From Anaerolineae bacterium (GTDB taxonomy: Bacteria; Chloroflexota; Anaerolineae; Aggregatilineales; Phototrophicaceae), in NCBI GenBank assembly GCA_020849765.1, contig JADLAY010000080.1, positions 1 through 64,000 on the forward strand: a stretch of 64,000 nucleotides of DNA, written 5' to 3'. This document shows positions 16,646 through 25,024 of this stretch, one piece after another. The first letter of the stretch is position 1, and each line of letters opens with the position of its first letter. Under the pieces are notes generated by a model that did no database searches, had not been told where the DNA came from, and was given only the letters and a program-made list of their open reading frames with translations. Both the position numbers and the translations under genes were made by a program.

Positions 16646-17346
16646 GTGAGGCGATTCGCACGCTCCCTCCACGTTCGGTAGAGCAGCATGCCGGTCAGCT
16701 GCCAGATCAGCACGATCAGCGTCAGCATCAGGGTCAGGTCGGCGAACGGCGGTTCGCGGCTGCTCGCCTGCTGGTAGATCAGCGTGTGCACCAGCGCCAG
16801 CACGGCCAGCGCGTAGTTCAGCCGCTGCACCGTCTTCCAACGCTTGCCCTTGAGCCGCCGCAGCATCAGATCGTTGCTCGTCAGCAGCAGCACGATCAGC
16901 AGGATCGTCGCGATCAGGCCGATGTAGTTGCTTAGGCCGCGCCCCTCGAGCAGCAGCCGCGGCAAACCATCCGCATCGAGACGCAGGAAGTTGGACAGGA
17001 TGTTGCCGCGCGCGTTGAGGAACAAGCCAAAGCCGACGTGTAGCAGCCCGGTGATCCCCGCCCAGATGCCGACGTCACGGCGCAGGAAGACGTTGACCGG
17101 GTTCTTGCGCCGCACGATCAGCCACACCGGCCCGATGATCAGGCTGACGCCGATCAGCAGCAGCGCGACGTAGCCCGCCCCGATTGTGATCACGTAGTCC
17201 AGCCCGCCGCGCGGCACGTAGAAGATCTTGATCGACGCGATGCCCGCCAGCGAGATCAGCGCCAGCGCGATGTGATTGCGCAGACGGCTCCAGCCGAAAC
17301 CGCGCCAGCTTTGTTCGAGCGATGTCAATAGGGTCGTCGTTTGCAT
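16630..17346 (-). CDS. ferric reductase-like transmembrane protein (MsrQ/YedZ-like)
   Basis: 238 residues with about six membrane helices. The core resembles the ferric reductase-like transmembrane family (PF01794), whose members hold b-type heme between helices. Candidate heme ligands are the His in GIWAGITGLLHVGFGLF near residue 100 and the His in LNYALAVLALVHTLIYQ near 185, spaced as in the MsrQ subgroup. RRDVGIWAG and RWKTVQRLNY are also characteristic. MsrQ passes electrons from quinones to the periplasmic methionine sulfoxide reductase MsrP, but no msrP gene is in the window, so the electron acceptor is unknown. The gene is convergent with the RAYT and overlaps its last 16 bases. No flavin or NAD domain is attached. 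Confidence 0.82.
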   Translation of the reverse strand: MQTTTLLTSLEQSWRGFGWSRLRNHIALALISLAGIASIKIFYVPRGGLDYVITIGAGYVALLLIGVSLIIGPVWLIVRRKNPVNVFLRRDVGIWAGITGLLHVGFGLFLNARGNILSNFLRLDADGLPRLLLEGRGLSNYIGLIATILLIVLLLTSNDLMLRRLKGKRWKTVQRLNYALAVLALVHTLIYQQASSREPPFADLTLMLTLIVLIWQLTGMLLYRTWRERANRLTQARK

Positions 17347-17446
17347 GGCCCCAATACTACGCAGCTTCGATTACATGCAGATGAATTACGTCATTGGCAA
17401 AGCGGTTTTGGCTGCGGTCGCTTTCGCTTCTGTACGCCGTTTTTTG

Positions 17447-17497
17447 CAGCGCCTTCAGTGCGCTTGATTATGTCTAGCCGACGGGTTGACCCGTCGG
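17447..17497 (+). repeat. GCGCCTTCAGTGCGCTTGATT-family element, copy 2
   Basis: CAGCGCCTTCAGTGCGCTTG, then AGCCGACGGGTTGACCCGTC, a hairpin around GTTGAC. It matches the inverted copy at 61653-61705 closely. Confidence 0.65.
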
Positions 17498-17545
17498 AGA
17501 GGATAAGCACTATTCACATCCGCTTCAACCGCATTGCCCACCATC

Positions 17546-18142
17546 TCACACGCGGATCAGCGGCAGCCCGGAGACCAGCGCATCCGGCCAACCCGGCAGC
17601 CCTGCGGCTTCCGCCAGCGGACGCGGCACAGTGGGCGTATCGCTGATGTAATGCAGACGCAGCCCCCACCACGAGACGTCGTGCCATGCGCCGAGCTTGT
17701 AGCCGACTCCCCTGTAAACGCCGACCGCCTCGAAGCCCATCGCCGTGTGCAGGCCGATGCTGGCCTCGTTCGGCAGCGCGATCCCGGCGTAGGCGTTGGC
17801 ATAGCCTTGCAGACGCAGCAGCGCGAACAGCGACGTATACAAGCCGCGCCCCATGCCCGTGCGCTTCCACGGCACGTCGATGTAGGCGCTCACGTCGACC
17901 GACCACTGGTAGGCCGCGCGCTCGCGATGCTTGCTGGCGTAGGCGTAACCGAGGACGCGGTCGTGCTCATCCGCGCAGACGAGCCACGGCGACATGATCA
18001 GCGTCTTGCGGATGCGCTCGGCCATCTCTTCGACGGTCGGCACGGTCAGTTCGAAGGAGACGGTCGTGTTCTGAACGTAGGGCGCGTAGATGGCCTGCAG
18101 GGCGTGCGCGTCGGCTTCGGTCGCAAGGCGAATAGTGGTCAT
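17546..18142 (-). CDS. GNAT N-acetyltransferase, phosphinothricin/methionine sulfoximine type
   Basis: 198 residues. The GNAT fold is intact and matches the Pat/YncA (MddA) subgroup: IRLATEADAHALQAIYAPYV at the N-terminus, TTVSFELTVPTVEEMAERI, GYAYASKHRERAAYQWSVDV, the acetyl-CoA loop KRTGMGRGLYTSL, then ALPNEASIGLHTAMGFEAVG and a C-terminal WHDVSWWGLRL. Homologues acetylate phosphinothricin, methionine sulfoximine or methionine sulfone and give resistance to these glutamate analogues; many natural members detoxify endogenous analogues. The C-terminal 25 residues (PTVPRPLAEAAG onward) extend past the usual end. Single gene upstream of dnaK on the opposite strand. Confidence 0.88.
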   Translation of the reverse strand: MTTIRLATEADAHALQAIYAPYVQNTTVSFELTVPTVEEMAERIRKTLIMSPWLVCADEHDRVLGYAYASKHRERAAYQWSVDVSAYIDVPWKRTGMGRGLYTSLFALLRLQGYANAYAGIALPNEASIGLHTAMGFEAVGVYRGVGYKLGAWHDVSWWGLRLHYISDTPTVPRPLAEAAGLPGWPDALVSGLPLIRV

Positions 18143-18318
18143 TGTGGTCTGCTGTGCCTCCCTGAGACATGGATGCGCACTATCATAACGCCTCCAATGC
18201 AGGTCTAATACTGATCAGACGCCCCTCTTACGTCGTCATCCTAGACTCAAGACTGAAACACATCCCAAGAAAACGAACAGGCCAGTAGTGAACACTATTT
18301 GCCGGAGGAGCAAGAACT

Positions 18319-20211
18319 ATGTCACGCATTGTAGGCATTGACCTGGGGACGACCAACAGCGTGATCGCGGTGTTGGAAGGCGGCGAGCCGACCGTGATCC
18401 CCAGCGCAGAAGGTGGCCGCACCGTGCCGTCGGTCGTCGCCTTCACCAAGAGCGGCGAGCGTCTGGTCGGCCAGTCGGCCAAGCGCCAGGCGGTCGTCAA
18501 TCCAGAAAACACCGTCTTTTCAGTCAAGCGGCTGATGGGCAAGAGCTTCGACGATGCCCAGTGGGAAATCGAGCACCTGCCGTACAGCGTCGTCAAGGGC
18601 GTTGCCAGTGACGCGCGCATCAAGATTCCGGCCACGGGCAAGGAATATACGCCGCAGGAAATCAGCGCGATGATCCTGACCAAGCTCAAGCAGGATGCCG
18701 AGGCATACCTGGGCGAGCCGGTCACCAAGGCGGTCATCACGGTGCCCGCGTACTTCAACGACAGCCAGCGCCAGGCGACCAAGGATGCCGGTAAGGTCGC
18801 CGGTCTGGACGTGCTGCGCATCATCAACGAGCCGACCGCATCGAGCCTGGCTTACGGCCTGGACAAGAAGACGCACGAGACGATCCTCGTCTTCGACCTC
18901 GGCGGTGGCACGTTCGACGTCTCGATCCTGGAAGTCGGCGACGGCGTGGTCGAGGTCAAGGCGACCAGCGGCGACACGCACCTGGGCGGCGACGACTGGG
19001 ATCAGGCGATCGTCGATTGGCTGGCGGACGAATTCAAGCGCGAGAACGGCATCGACCTGCGTCAGGATCGCCAGGCGCTCCAGCGGCTCAAGGAAGGCGC
19101 GGAGAAGGCCAAGATCGAGCTGTCGAACACGGTGCAGACGGAGATCAACCTGCCGTTCATCACGGCGGATGCATCCGGCCCCAAGCATCTCGTGCAGACG
19201 CTGACCCGCTCGAAGTTCGAGCAGTTGAGTGCGCACCTGTTGGAGCGCGTGCGTAAGCCGGTCGAGCAGGCGCTGAGCGACGCCGAACTCAACAAGGGCC
19301 AGATCGACGAGGTCGTCCTGGTCGGTGGCGCGACTCGTATGCCGATGGTGCAGGATCTCGTCAACAGCCTGCTCGGCAAGACGCCCAACAAGAGCGTCAA
19401 CCCGGATGAAGTCGTCGCGATTGGCGCGGCCATCCAGGCCGGTGTGCTGGCGGGCGAGGTCAAGGACGTGCTGCTGCTCGACGTGACGCCGCTCAGCCTG
19501 GGCGTCGAGACGATGGGCGGCGTGATGACGCCTCTGATCGAGCGCAACACGACCATCCCGGTGCAGAAGAGCGAGACCTTCTCGACCGCTGCCGATGGCC
19601 AGACCGCCGTCGACATCCACATCCTGCAGGGCGAGCGCCCGATGGCTGCGGATAACATGTCGCTCGGCACGTTCCGGCTCGAAGGTATCCCGGCAGCGCC
19701 ACGCGGCACGCCGCAGATCGAGGTCACATTCGACATCGACGCCAACGGCATCCTCAACGTGACGGCCAGGGACACCGCCAGCGGCAAGTCGCAGAAGATC
19801 ACCGTGACGGCGACGACCAACCTGAATCAGGGTGAGATCGACCGTCTGGTGCGCGAGGCCGAGCAGCACCGCAGCGACGATCAGCATCGTCAGCAGGTGG
19901 CGCAGGCTCGCAATGAGGCGGACACGCTGGTCTACCAGGCCGAAAAGGCGCTGCAAGACCTCGGCGACGCCGTCCCGGCCAACGATCGCTCGATGATCAA
20001 GCAGCAGATTGCCGACGTCAAGCAGACGATGGCGGGCGACGACGCCAACCTGATCCGCCAGGCGGCCCAGACGCTGCAGAACGCGACCTACGCGCTGAGC
20101 CAGCAGGCCCAGGCGCAGAACGCCGCGACCAACGGGGGCAGCACGCATCAGGGTGCGCATGGCCAGCCCGGCGGCGAAGACGTGGTCGAAGGCGAATTCA
20201 GCGAGGCGTAA
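18319..20211 (+). CDS. dnaK: molecular chaperone DnaK (Hsp70)
   Basis: 630 residues, full length. ATPase domain with GIDLGTTNSVIAVLEGGEP at the start, VPAYFNDSQRQATKDAG, INEPTASSLAYG, VFDLGGGTFDVSILEVG and VLVGGATRMPMVQ. Substrate domain from about 385 (LLLDVTPLSLGVETMGG), then a helical lid and a Gln/Ala-rich tail. It ends GEFSEA rather than the common EEVD-like acidic tail. The ATG follows CCGGAGGAG. No grpE, dnaJ or hrcA lies beside it and I find no CIRCE operator upstream, so it is outside the classical heat-shock operon and may be one of several DnaK paralogues. The DnaJ-vWA protein at 12824 is a possible co-chaperone. A hairpin terminator follows at 20252. Confidence 0.96.
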   Translation: MSRIVGIDLGTTNSVIAVLEGGEPTVIPSAEGGRTVPSVVAFTKSGERLVGQSAKRQAVVNPENTVFSVKRLMGKSFDDAQWEIEHLPYSVVKGVASDARIKIPATGKEYTPQEISAMILTKLKQDAEAYLGEPVTKAVITVPAYFNDSQRQATKDAGKVAGLDVLRIINEPTASSLAYGLDKKTHETILVFDLGGGTFDVSILEVGDGVVEVKATSGDTHLGGDDWDQAIVDWLADEFKRENGIDLRQDRQALQRLKEGAEKAKIELSNTVQTEINLPFITADASGPKHLVQTLTRSKFEQLSAHLLERVRKPVEQALSDAELNKGQIDEVVLVGGATRMPMVQDLVNSLLGKTPNKSVNPDEVVAIGAAIQAGVLAGEVKDVLLLDVTPLSLGVETMGGVMTPLIERNTTIPVQKSETFSTAADGQTAVDIHILQGERPMAADNMSLGTFRLEGIPAAPRGTPQIEVTFDIDANGILNVTARDTASGKSQKITVTATTNLNQGEIDRLVREAEQHRSDDQHRQQVAQARNEADTLVYQAEKALQDLGDAVPANDRSMIKQQIADVKQTMAGDDANLIRQAAQTLQNATYALSQQAQAQNAATNGGSTHQGAHGQPGGEDVVEGEFSEA

Positions 20212-20251
20212 TCGTATCGGCTGAGCGCCAACAAAAAGCGATAGATTGCTT

Positions 20252-20283
20252 GAGGGCGAGTCACACTGTGGCTCGCCCTCTTT
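20252..20283 (+). terminator. Rho-independent terminator of dnaK
   Basis: GAGGGCGAG pairs with CTCGCCCTC around TCACACTGTGG, followed by TTTG. Confidence 0.75.
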
Positions 20284-20423
20284 GATTCCTGGCTCTCAGC
20301 GTCAACCCGACATTCTAAATGCCGGATTAGGGAAACATTTCACAAGACATCCGATGCATCCAATTCGCTCCGTGGGCCGAAGTACAGCATAGAGCAAGTT
20401 TTGTTCACAAGGAGCGATACAGA

Positions 20424-21530
20424 ATGTCTCGACGTTATGTCATGGCCGTGCTCGTCATCGCGGCACTGCTCGTCGGCGCGCTGAGCGTGATGGCGCAGGA
20501 TGAAGAGATGGCTCCCGCCACCATTCAGATGGGCGGTACGGATGAATTGGGGTCATTCCTGGTCGATGCCAACGGGATGACGCTTTACATGTTCACCAAC
20601 GATGCGGCAGCCGTTAGCAACTGTGCGGGCGACTGTGCCACCAACTGGCCGCCTCTGACCGTCGGCGAAGAAGAACGCGCCACGCTCGACCCGAGTGTGC
20701 CCGGCATCGTCGGCGAAATCACGCGTGAGGATGGCAACCGCCAGGTCGTCTACAACGGGATGCCGCTCTACTATTTCGCGCAGGATGCCGCCGCGGGCGA
20801 TACCACCGGTCAGGGCCGCGGTGACGTCTGGTACGTCGTCACCCCGCCGGATGTCTCGGTCGGCCAGAACAACGACCTCGGTTACTTCCTGGTCGGCCCC
20901 AACGGCCTGACTCTCTACACCTTCGACAACGACGAGATGGGCGTCAGCAACTGCTCAGGCGATTGCGCGACCAACTGGCCGCCGCTGACCGTTGCCGATG
21001 GCATGGACGTCAGCGCGCAGCCCGGCCTGGTCGGGGAACTGAGCACGATCGTGCGCGACGATGGCTCGACGCAGGTCACCTACAACGGCATGCCACTCTA
21101 TTACTTTGCGCAGGACGCCGCCCCCGGCGATGCGACCGGTCAGGCGCGCGGTGAGGTCTGGTGGGTCGCCAAGCCCCCGACGGTCAGCGTCGGCGGCAAT
21201 GACGAACTCGGCCAGTTCGTCGTCGGCCCCAACGGCATGACGCTCTACATGTTCTTCAACGATGAACCGCCGGTCAGCAACTGCTACGATCGCTGCGCCG
21301 CCGCCTGGCCGCCGCTGATCGTCGGCGAGGGTGAAACACCGACCGCGGGCGACGGCGTCACCGGCACGCTCGGCGTCTCCGAGCGCACGGATGGCACCTA
21401 CATCGTCACGCTCAACGACAACCCACTTTACTACTGGTGGGATGACAATCTGCCCGGTGATTCGAGTGGTCAGGGCGTCGGCGACGTCTGGTACGTCCTG
21501 ATGCCGGACGGCACCGTCGTCGGCCCGTAA
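20424..21530 (+). CDS. secreted protein with three COG4315-type repeats
   Basis: 368 residues from the ATG at 20424, a few bases after AAGGAG. A signal peptide (VLVIAALLVGALSVMAQ) is followed by three tandem domains of the secreted-repeat family PF03640 (COG4315). Each has the same order: LGxFLVxxNGMTLYMFTND, then V-S-N-C...C-A-x-x-W-P-P-L, then YNGMPLYYFAQDAAxGDTTG and VWYVxxP. The three units start near residues 37, 148 and 260, and each carries its own Cys pair, which probably forms a disulfide. The family is common in secreted lipoproteins; its function is not established, though links to electron transfer or metal binding have been proposed. There is no lipobox Cys, so the protein is released or held by other means. 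It lies after dnaK with its own terminator. Confidence 0.85.
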   Translation: MSRRYVMAVLVIAALLVGALSVMAQDEEMAPATIQMGGTDELGSFLVDANGMTLYMFTNDAAAVSNCAGDCATNWPPLTVGEEERATLDPSVPGIVGEITREDGNRQVVYNGMPLYYFAQDAAAGDTTGQGRGDVWYVVTPPDVSVGQNNDLGYFLVGPNGLTLYTFDNDEMGVSNCSGDCATNWPPLTVADGMDVSAQPGLVGELSTIVRDDGSTQVTYNGMPLYYFAQDAAPGDATGQARGEVWWVAKPPTVSVGGNDELGQFVVGPNGMTLYMFFNDEPPVSNCYDRCAAAWPPLIVGEGETPTAGDGVTGTLGVSERTDGTYIVTLNDNPLYYWWDDNLPGDSSGQGVGDVWYVLMPDGTVVGP

Positions 21531-21551
21531 CGCGCTCCTTCCTCTACCCGT

Positions 21552-21587
21552 GGCGACCTGCGGTGTGATGCCGCAGGTCGCCTTTTT
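21552..21587 (+). terminator. Rho-independent terminator of the secreted-repeat gene
   Basis: GGCGACCTGCGG (21552-21563) pairs perfectly with CCGCAGGTCGCC (21571-21582) across a 7-base loop, followed by five T. Confidence 0.9.
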
Positions 21588-21627
21588 GTTGTTATAGAGA
21601 CGGGTCGCGCCTCAGATTTGTTCGGGC

Positions 21628-21653
21628 GGGCGCATCGTGATGCGCCCCTACAC
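21628..21653 (-). repeat. REP-like palindrome, GTAGGGGCGCATC type
   Basis: GGGCGCATCGTGATGCGCCC then CTACA; the same core as at 5798 and 35278. A GTTCTGA-like heptamer array on the reverse strand lies beside it at 21682-21716. Confidence 0.7.
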
Positions 21654-21681
21654 CTGCCGCCAACTGACGTGGCACATCTTC

Positions 21682-21716
21682 GAACTCAGTACCCAGAACT
21701 CAGAACCCAGTACCCC
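21682..21716 (-). repeat. period-7 array, GAACTCA-type units
   Basis: Units AACTCAG, TACCCAG, AACTCAG, AACCCAG, TACCC follow one another without gaps. The array runs into the last codons of the adjacent MerR gene. Confidence 0.6.
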
Positions 21717-22509
21717 CATCCCTACCCGCGTCCTCCGCCAGCATGCGCTCGATCTCCGCCGTCTCCAGATCGTCCACGTACTGCGAGATGCCTTCTTGAA
21801 GATAGGCGGGCAGATCGACGTGCAGCTTCTGGAAGTTGGCGATGAAGTCCGGGTGCGAGTTGTAGCCCTCGCCCAGCCCGCGCAGGATCTCCAGCGTCGG
21901 CTCGTAGAAGTAGCGCAGATGCTCGTGCCAGCGCTGAAATAGCGCCTGGACTTCCGGGCTGGTCGGCGCCAGGCCCGCCTCAATCGCATCGACGATGTCG
22001 CTGTAGATCTGGTTGCCTTCGCCGGCGATGATCTCGCGCTGAGTCTGGGTGTAGTCGTTCCAGCGCTTGATCGAGTCGTTGACCTTGTCCGGGCCATACT
22101 GCAGACGCGCCTGCCGTTCGTAATCCTTCTGTTGTTCGCTGCTGAAGGCGGAAAACATCTGCCGCTTACTCATTTCCACTTCTCCTGCCAGATGCATAAT
22201 CGTGCTGTCGACGGTGCCGATCAAGTCCTGCAAGCGCGTGATCTTCGCCTGAAGCACGGATCGGTGTGAGCGGAGGGCCGCCAGCAGATCGAAATCCGGG
22301 CTGTCGAGCACGTCCTTGATGCGCAGCAGCCCCAGCCCGATCTCGCGGTAAAACAGGATCTGCTGCAAGCGCAGGAGCGCGTCGTCGTCGTAGTAACGAT
22401 AGCTATTCGCGCCCACGTCCGACGGATTGAGCAGCCCGATCTCGTCGTAATAGTGCAGCGTGCGCACGCTGACCCCGGCCAGTTCTGACAGTTGTTTGAC
22501 GGTGTACAT
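21700..22509 (-). CDS. MerR-family regulator with TipAS-like effector domain
   Basis: 269 residues from the ATG at 22509, which has GGAGG ten bases upstream; an upstream start at 22539 has none. N-terminal winged helix: YTVKQLSELAGVSVRTLHYY, then DEIGLLNPS and YRYYDDDALLRLQQILFYRE, followed by a long dimerisation helix. The C-terminal part from about residue 115 (KRQMFSAFSSEQQKDYERQA, then LFQRWHEHLRYFYEP and YNSHPDFIANFQKL) matches the TipAS fold that binds thiopeptide-like drugs and other ligands. Its own promoter has the 19-bp spacer typical of MerR regulation, so autoregulation is likely. It is divergent from the sheath-TIR gene, which it may also control. The last few residues overlap a heptamer repeat array. 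Confidence 0.92.
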   Translation of the reverse strand: MYTVKQLSELAGVSVRTLHYYDEIGLLNPSDVGANSYRYYDDDALLRLQQILFYREIGLGLLRIKDVLDSPDFDLLAALRSHRSVLQAKITRLQDLIGTVDSTIMHLAGEVEMSKRQMFSAFSSEQQKDYERQARLQYGPDKVNDSIKRWNDYTQTQREIIAGEGNQIYSDIVDAIEAGLAPTSPEVQALFQRWHEHLRYFYEPTLEILRGLGEGYNSHPDFIANFQKLHVDLPAYLQEGISQYVDDLETAEIERMLAEDAGRDGGTGF

Positions 22510-22537
22510 GACGCTGCGGCCTCCAGACTCAAGCCGC

Positions 22538-22568
22538 ATCTTAAACCATGACGTAACGTGAGAGTCAA
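22538..22568 (-). promoter_or_regulatory. MerR-type promoter and operator of the TipA-like gene
   Basis: On the reverse strand TTGACT (22563-22568) is followed after 19 bases by TAAGAT (22538-22543). The over-long spacer holds an ACGT-ACGT core flanked by TGAC (22549-22552) and GTCA (22564-22567). A 19-bp spacer with an inverted repeat inside it is the hallmark of MerR-activated promoters. It reads into the merR gene itself. Confidence 0.7.
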
Positions 22569-22698
22569 GCGTTTCAGGTCACAGACCGCCGCCCGGCTGC
22601 CCATGGAAATCCTGCGGCGGCACATTCGACGCGAACGGCAAACTACATTACACTGGTCGCTGGCTGCACTTGCGCCCTCTCACCTGCGGAGTCGCCTC

Positions 22699-24405
22699 AT
22701 GCCCAGCTACTTGACCCCTGGCATTTACATCGAAGAATCGGCGGCACCAGTGCAACGTCCTGCTGATGCCTGGCGCGGCGATTGCACGGCCCTGACCGCT
22801 GAATACACCGACACGATAAAGATTGTCGACGTGGGCACCGCCGCCTTCATCGGCATTGCGGCGAGCACCGCCGCAGCGGAAGGCCTGCTGCGCAAACCGA
22901 CCCTGGTGAAAAGCTGGCAAGAATTCGTCGATCAGTTTGGGGACAGCACCGGCCCCGGCTACCTTCCGCAAGCCGTGCGTGGCTTCTTCGCCAACGGTGG
23001 TCCCGCCTGCATCATCATCAGCATCGGACTCGTCATTGTTGACAAGCGAAGCACCCATCTCCCCCACCTGCGCCCGCAAGATTTCTTTGATGCCATGTAC
23101 GGGCGCACGGGGTTGGGCGCAATCCGCCCCGGCCATGAGCCGGGCATCCTGTGCATGCCGGACATCATGGCTCTTTTTCAGCAGGGCGCGCTCGATCGTA
23201 AGGACGTGCAGGCTATCCAGCAGTCTATGATCGATTATTGCGAATACGCCGGCAACTGCACGGCAATCCTCGATCCCTTGCCGTCGCAAACGCCGGATGA
23301 AGTGCGCGAGTGGCGTCTGCAGGCCAATTACGACACCTCCCGCGCAGCCCTCTATTACCCCTGGGTGATGAGCGAAGCGAGCGCAGGCTGGGGTTCGCGC
23401 GCCATCCCACCGTGCGGACACATCGCCGGAGTGATGATGCGCACCCAGATTGAGGAAGGCGTACAAAAGACCCCCGCTAACGAAATCCTGCGCGATGTGG
23501 GCGATCTGGAACTGCATGTCATGCGCGATGACCAGGGGTATCTGAATCCATTAGGGATCAACGTGCTGCAAGCCACCCCCGAAGGCCAGATACGCATCTG
23601 GGGAGCGCGCACACTGTCATCCGATCCCGCTTATCGCTTGATCAAAACGCGGCGGGTGATGATGACCGCCCAGCGCAGCATCGAGCGCGCCGTCAGCTGG
23701 GCGATTTTCGAGAGCCTCAATCGCAAAGCGCGCGAACGTATCTGCTGCACCATCCAATATCTCTTGCGCCTGCTCTGGCAAGAGGGTGCGCTGGCTGGTA
23801 CGAACGAAGACGAGGCCTTTTTCCTCGTTCCAAGTCTCGACCCTGACAGGCCATCCACCTACGTCGTCGACACAGGGCTGGCGGCCGATGCGCCCGGTGT
23901 CTTCAAAATGTTCCGGGTTGTCTTCTTCACCGATGATGTCATCCCCGATCTGTTCGAGCCTGCCCGTTCCCCCCTCGACAGCACGGAATCCGCGCCCGCG
24001 TACTCGCGCCAACTGGTCGACGAGCAGCCGCCGCCAGACATCTTCGTGTCCTACAGCCGGAAGGATTGGGACGAGTTCGCCGAACCGCTCGTCGCCAGCC
24101 TGAGCGCCAGTGGTTTATCTGTCTGGATCGACCAACATCTGTTGCAGGGCGGCCAGGACTGGATGGATGAGATCAACCACGCGCTTAAGCTGTGCCGTGT
24201 CATGATCCTGTGCGTATCGCCGGACGCGCTGCAATCGCGCTATGTCAAAATGGAGTATCGCCAGTTCTTCAACACCAACAAGCCGATCCTGCCGGTCATC
24301 TGCCGGCCGGCGGAACTACCTGCAGAATTGGGCGGCATTCAGTTTCTATCCTATGACGACCGTGACACCCTGATGGCGCGGGTGCGGCAGCTCCTGGCGC
24401 CGTAG
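22699..24405 (+). CDS. contractile tail-sheath protein fused to a C-terminal TIR domain
   Basis: 568 residues from the ATG at 22699, which follows GCGGAG. Residues 1 to about 440 match contractile-injection/phage tail sheath proteins: YLTPGIYIEE at the start, AAFIGIAAS, SWQEFVDQFG, AVRGFFANGGPACIII, then PCGHIAGVMMRTQIEEG, VQKTPANEILRDV, GINVLQ, IRIWGARTLSSDP and VMMTAQRSIERAVSWAIFES, in the order of the sheath core. Residues 447-568 form a TIR domain: DIFVSYSRKDW (beta-A), GLSVWIDQHLLQGGQDW (BB loop), VMILCVSPDAL and YVKMEYRQFF, where Glu519 sits where TIR NADases have their catalytic Glu. The frame is open throughout, so this is a true fusion. No tube, baseplate, spike or AAA gene is adjacent. 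Role inferred: a sheath-like scaffold that assembles TIR domains, or a defence/effector protein. Confidence 0.85.
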   Translation: MPSYLTPGIYIEESAAPVQRPADAWRGDCTALTAEYTDTIKIVDVGTAAFIGIAASTAAAEGLLRKPTLVKSWQEFVDQFGDSTGPGYLPQAVRGFFANGGPACIIISIGLVIVDKRSTHLPHLRPQDFFDAMYGRTGLGAIRPGHEPGILCMPDIMALFQQGALDRKDVQAIQQSMIDYCEYAGNCTAILDPLPSQTPDEVREWRLQANYDTSRAALYYPWVMSEASAGWGSRAIPPCGHIAGVMMRTQIEEGVQKTPANEILRDVGDLELHVMRDDQGYLNPLGINVLQATPEGQIRIWGARTLSSDPAYRLIKTRRVMMTAQRSIERAVSWAIFESLNRKARERICCTIQYLLRLLWQEGALAGTNEDEAFFLVPSLDPDRPSTYVVDTGLAADAPGVFKMFRVVFFTDDVIPDLFEPARSPLDSTESAPAYSRQLVDEQPPPDIFVSYSRKDWDEFAEPLVASLSASGLSVWIDQHLLQGGQDWMDEINHALKLCRVMILCVSPDALQSRYVKMEYRQFFNTNKPILPVICRPAELPAELGGIQFLSYDDRDTLMARVRQLLAP

Positions 24406-24515
24406 ATATGTTGCGCGTGTGAGCCAGCGCACAGCCAAAGGCCGGGCGCTAGGGCCGGACGCGCCATCGCGCTACAATCCTGCGCCGGATCGATGCGTGT
24501 TCAGGAGAAATCAGC

Positions 24516-24956
24516 ATGGGATTTCCATCATTCTCGTCGCTCAAAGATCGACGAGTCGTCACCCGCGGCGGATCGACGCTCGACGCCGACGCGCAGAGCG
24601 AGGGCAACCAGACGGCCCAAACCACGGCGCAGAATCTGCTCGCACACATCCCCGGCGAAGCCAGCGGCTTCTACCTGCTGGCCGTGGACAACCTGCAAGA
24701 CCCAACGACCGGGACGCTCGTCTTCATCTTCCTGCTGGCGCTCATCCTACTGATTCTCGTACGCGTGCTCGGCAAGGCCAGCCGGGCGGTCATCCTGACG
24801 TCGCTCGGCGCGTTCGTCGTCTGGATGCTGGTGCTCGACCAGGGCTTGTTTCACGTGCTGGCGCCCAATCTGCTGCCCGACCCGCTCGGCCTGATCGTCG
24901 CCATTTTCTACTCGTCCGCCATCACTGCGCTCGCCAACGCGGGCGTCATCAAGTAA
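24516..24956 (+). CDS. small membrane protein of unknown function
   Basis: 146 residues; the ATG has AGGAGA eight bases upstream. An N-terminal soluble part of about 65 residues, rich in Gln, Thr and Ala, precedes three hydrophobic helices: GTLVFIFLLALILLILVRVL, ILTSLGAFVVWMLVLDQGLF and LGLIVAIFYSSAITALA. I do not recognise the family. It starts 110 bases after the sheath-TIR gene on the same strand, close enough that co-transcription is possible. A membrane protein next to a TIR protein is a common arrangement in defence systems, but nothing in the sequence proves the link. A terminator follows at 24971. Confidence 0.7.
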   Translation: MGFPSFSSLKDRRVVTRGGSTLDADAQSEGNQTAQTTAQNLLAHIPGEASGFYLLAVDNLQDPTTGTLVFIFLLALILLILVRVLGKASRAVILTSLGAFVVWMLVLDQGLFHVLAPNLLPDPLGLIVAIFYSSAITALANAGVIK

Positions 24957-24966
24957 TGCAGGCATG

Positions 24967-24993
24967 AAAACAGCGCCGTCGTGGCGCTGTTTT
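24967..24993. terminator. bidirectional Rho-independent terminator
   Basis: AAAACAGCGCC and GGCGCTGTTTT flank a GTCGT loop. It lies between convergent genes ending at 24956 and 25025 and can serve both strands. Confidence 0.85.
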
Positions 24994-25024
24994 CACAAGA
25001 CTATTCTGAGTTGTAAGGCCGAAA

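Noticed and set aside
18143..18318. CIRCE or similar heat-shock operator upstream of dnaK
   Set aside because: The TTAGCACTC inverted repeat is absent.
18520..20160. 546-codon reverse frame across dnaK
   Set aside because: Antisense shadow of a highly conserved gene; no domain features.
22558..22698. N-terminal extension of sheath-TIR from a GTG at 22558
   Set aside because: The extra residues are basic and unlike a sheath N-terminus, and the MerR operator lies over it. The ATG at 22699 has a ribosome site and starts at the conserved YLTPGIYIEE.
22558..24405. Sheath-TIR gene taken as part of a prophage
   Set aside because: No other phage or injection-system gene lies in the flanks, and the neighbours are ordinary chromosomal genes.
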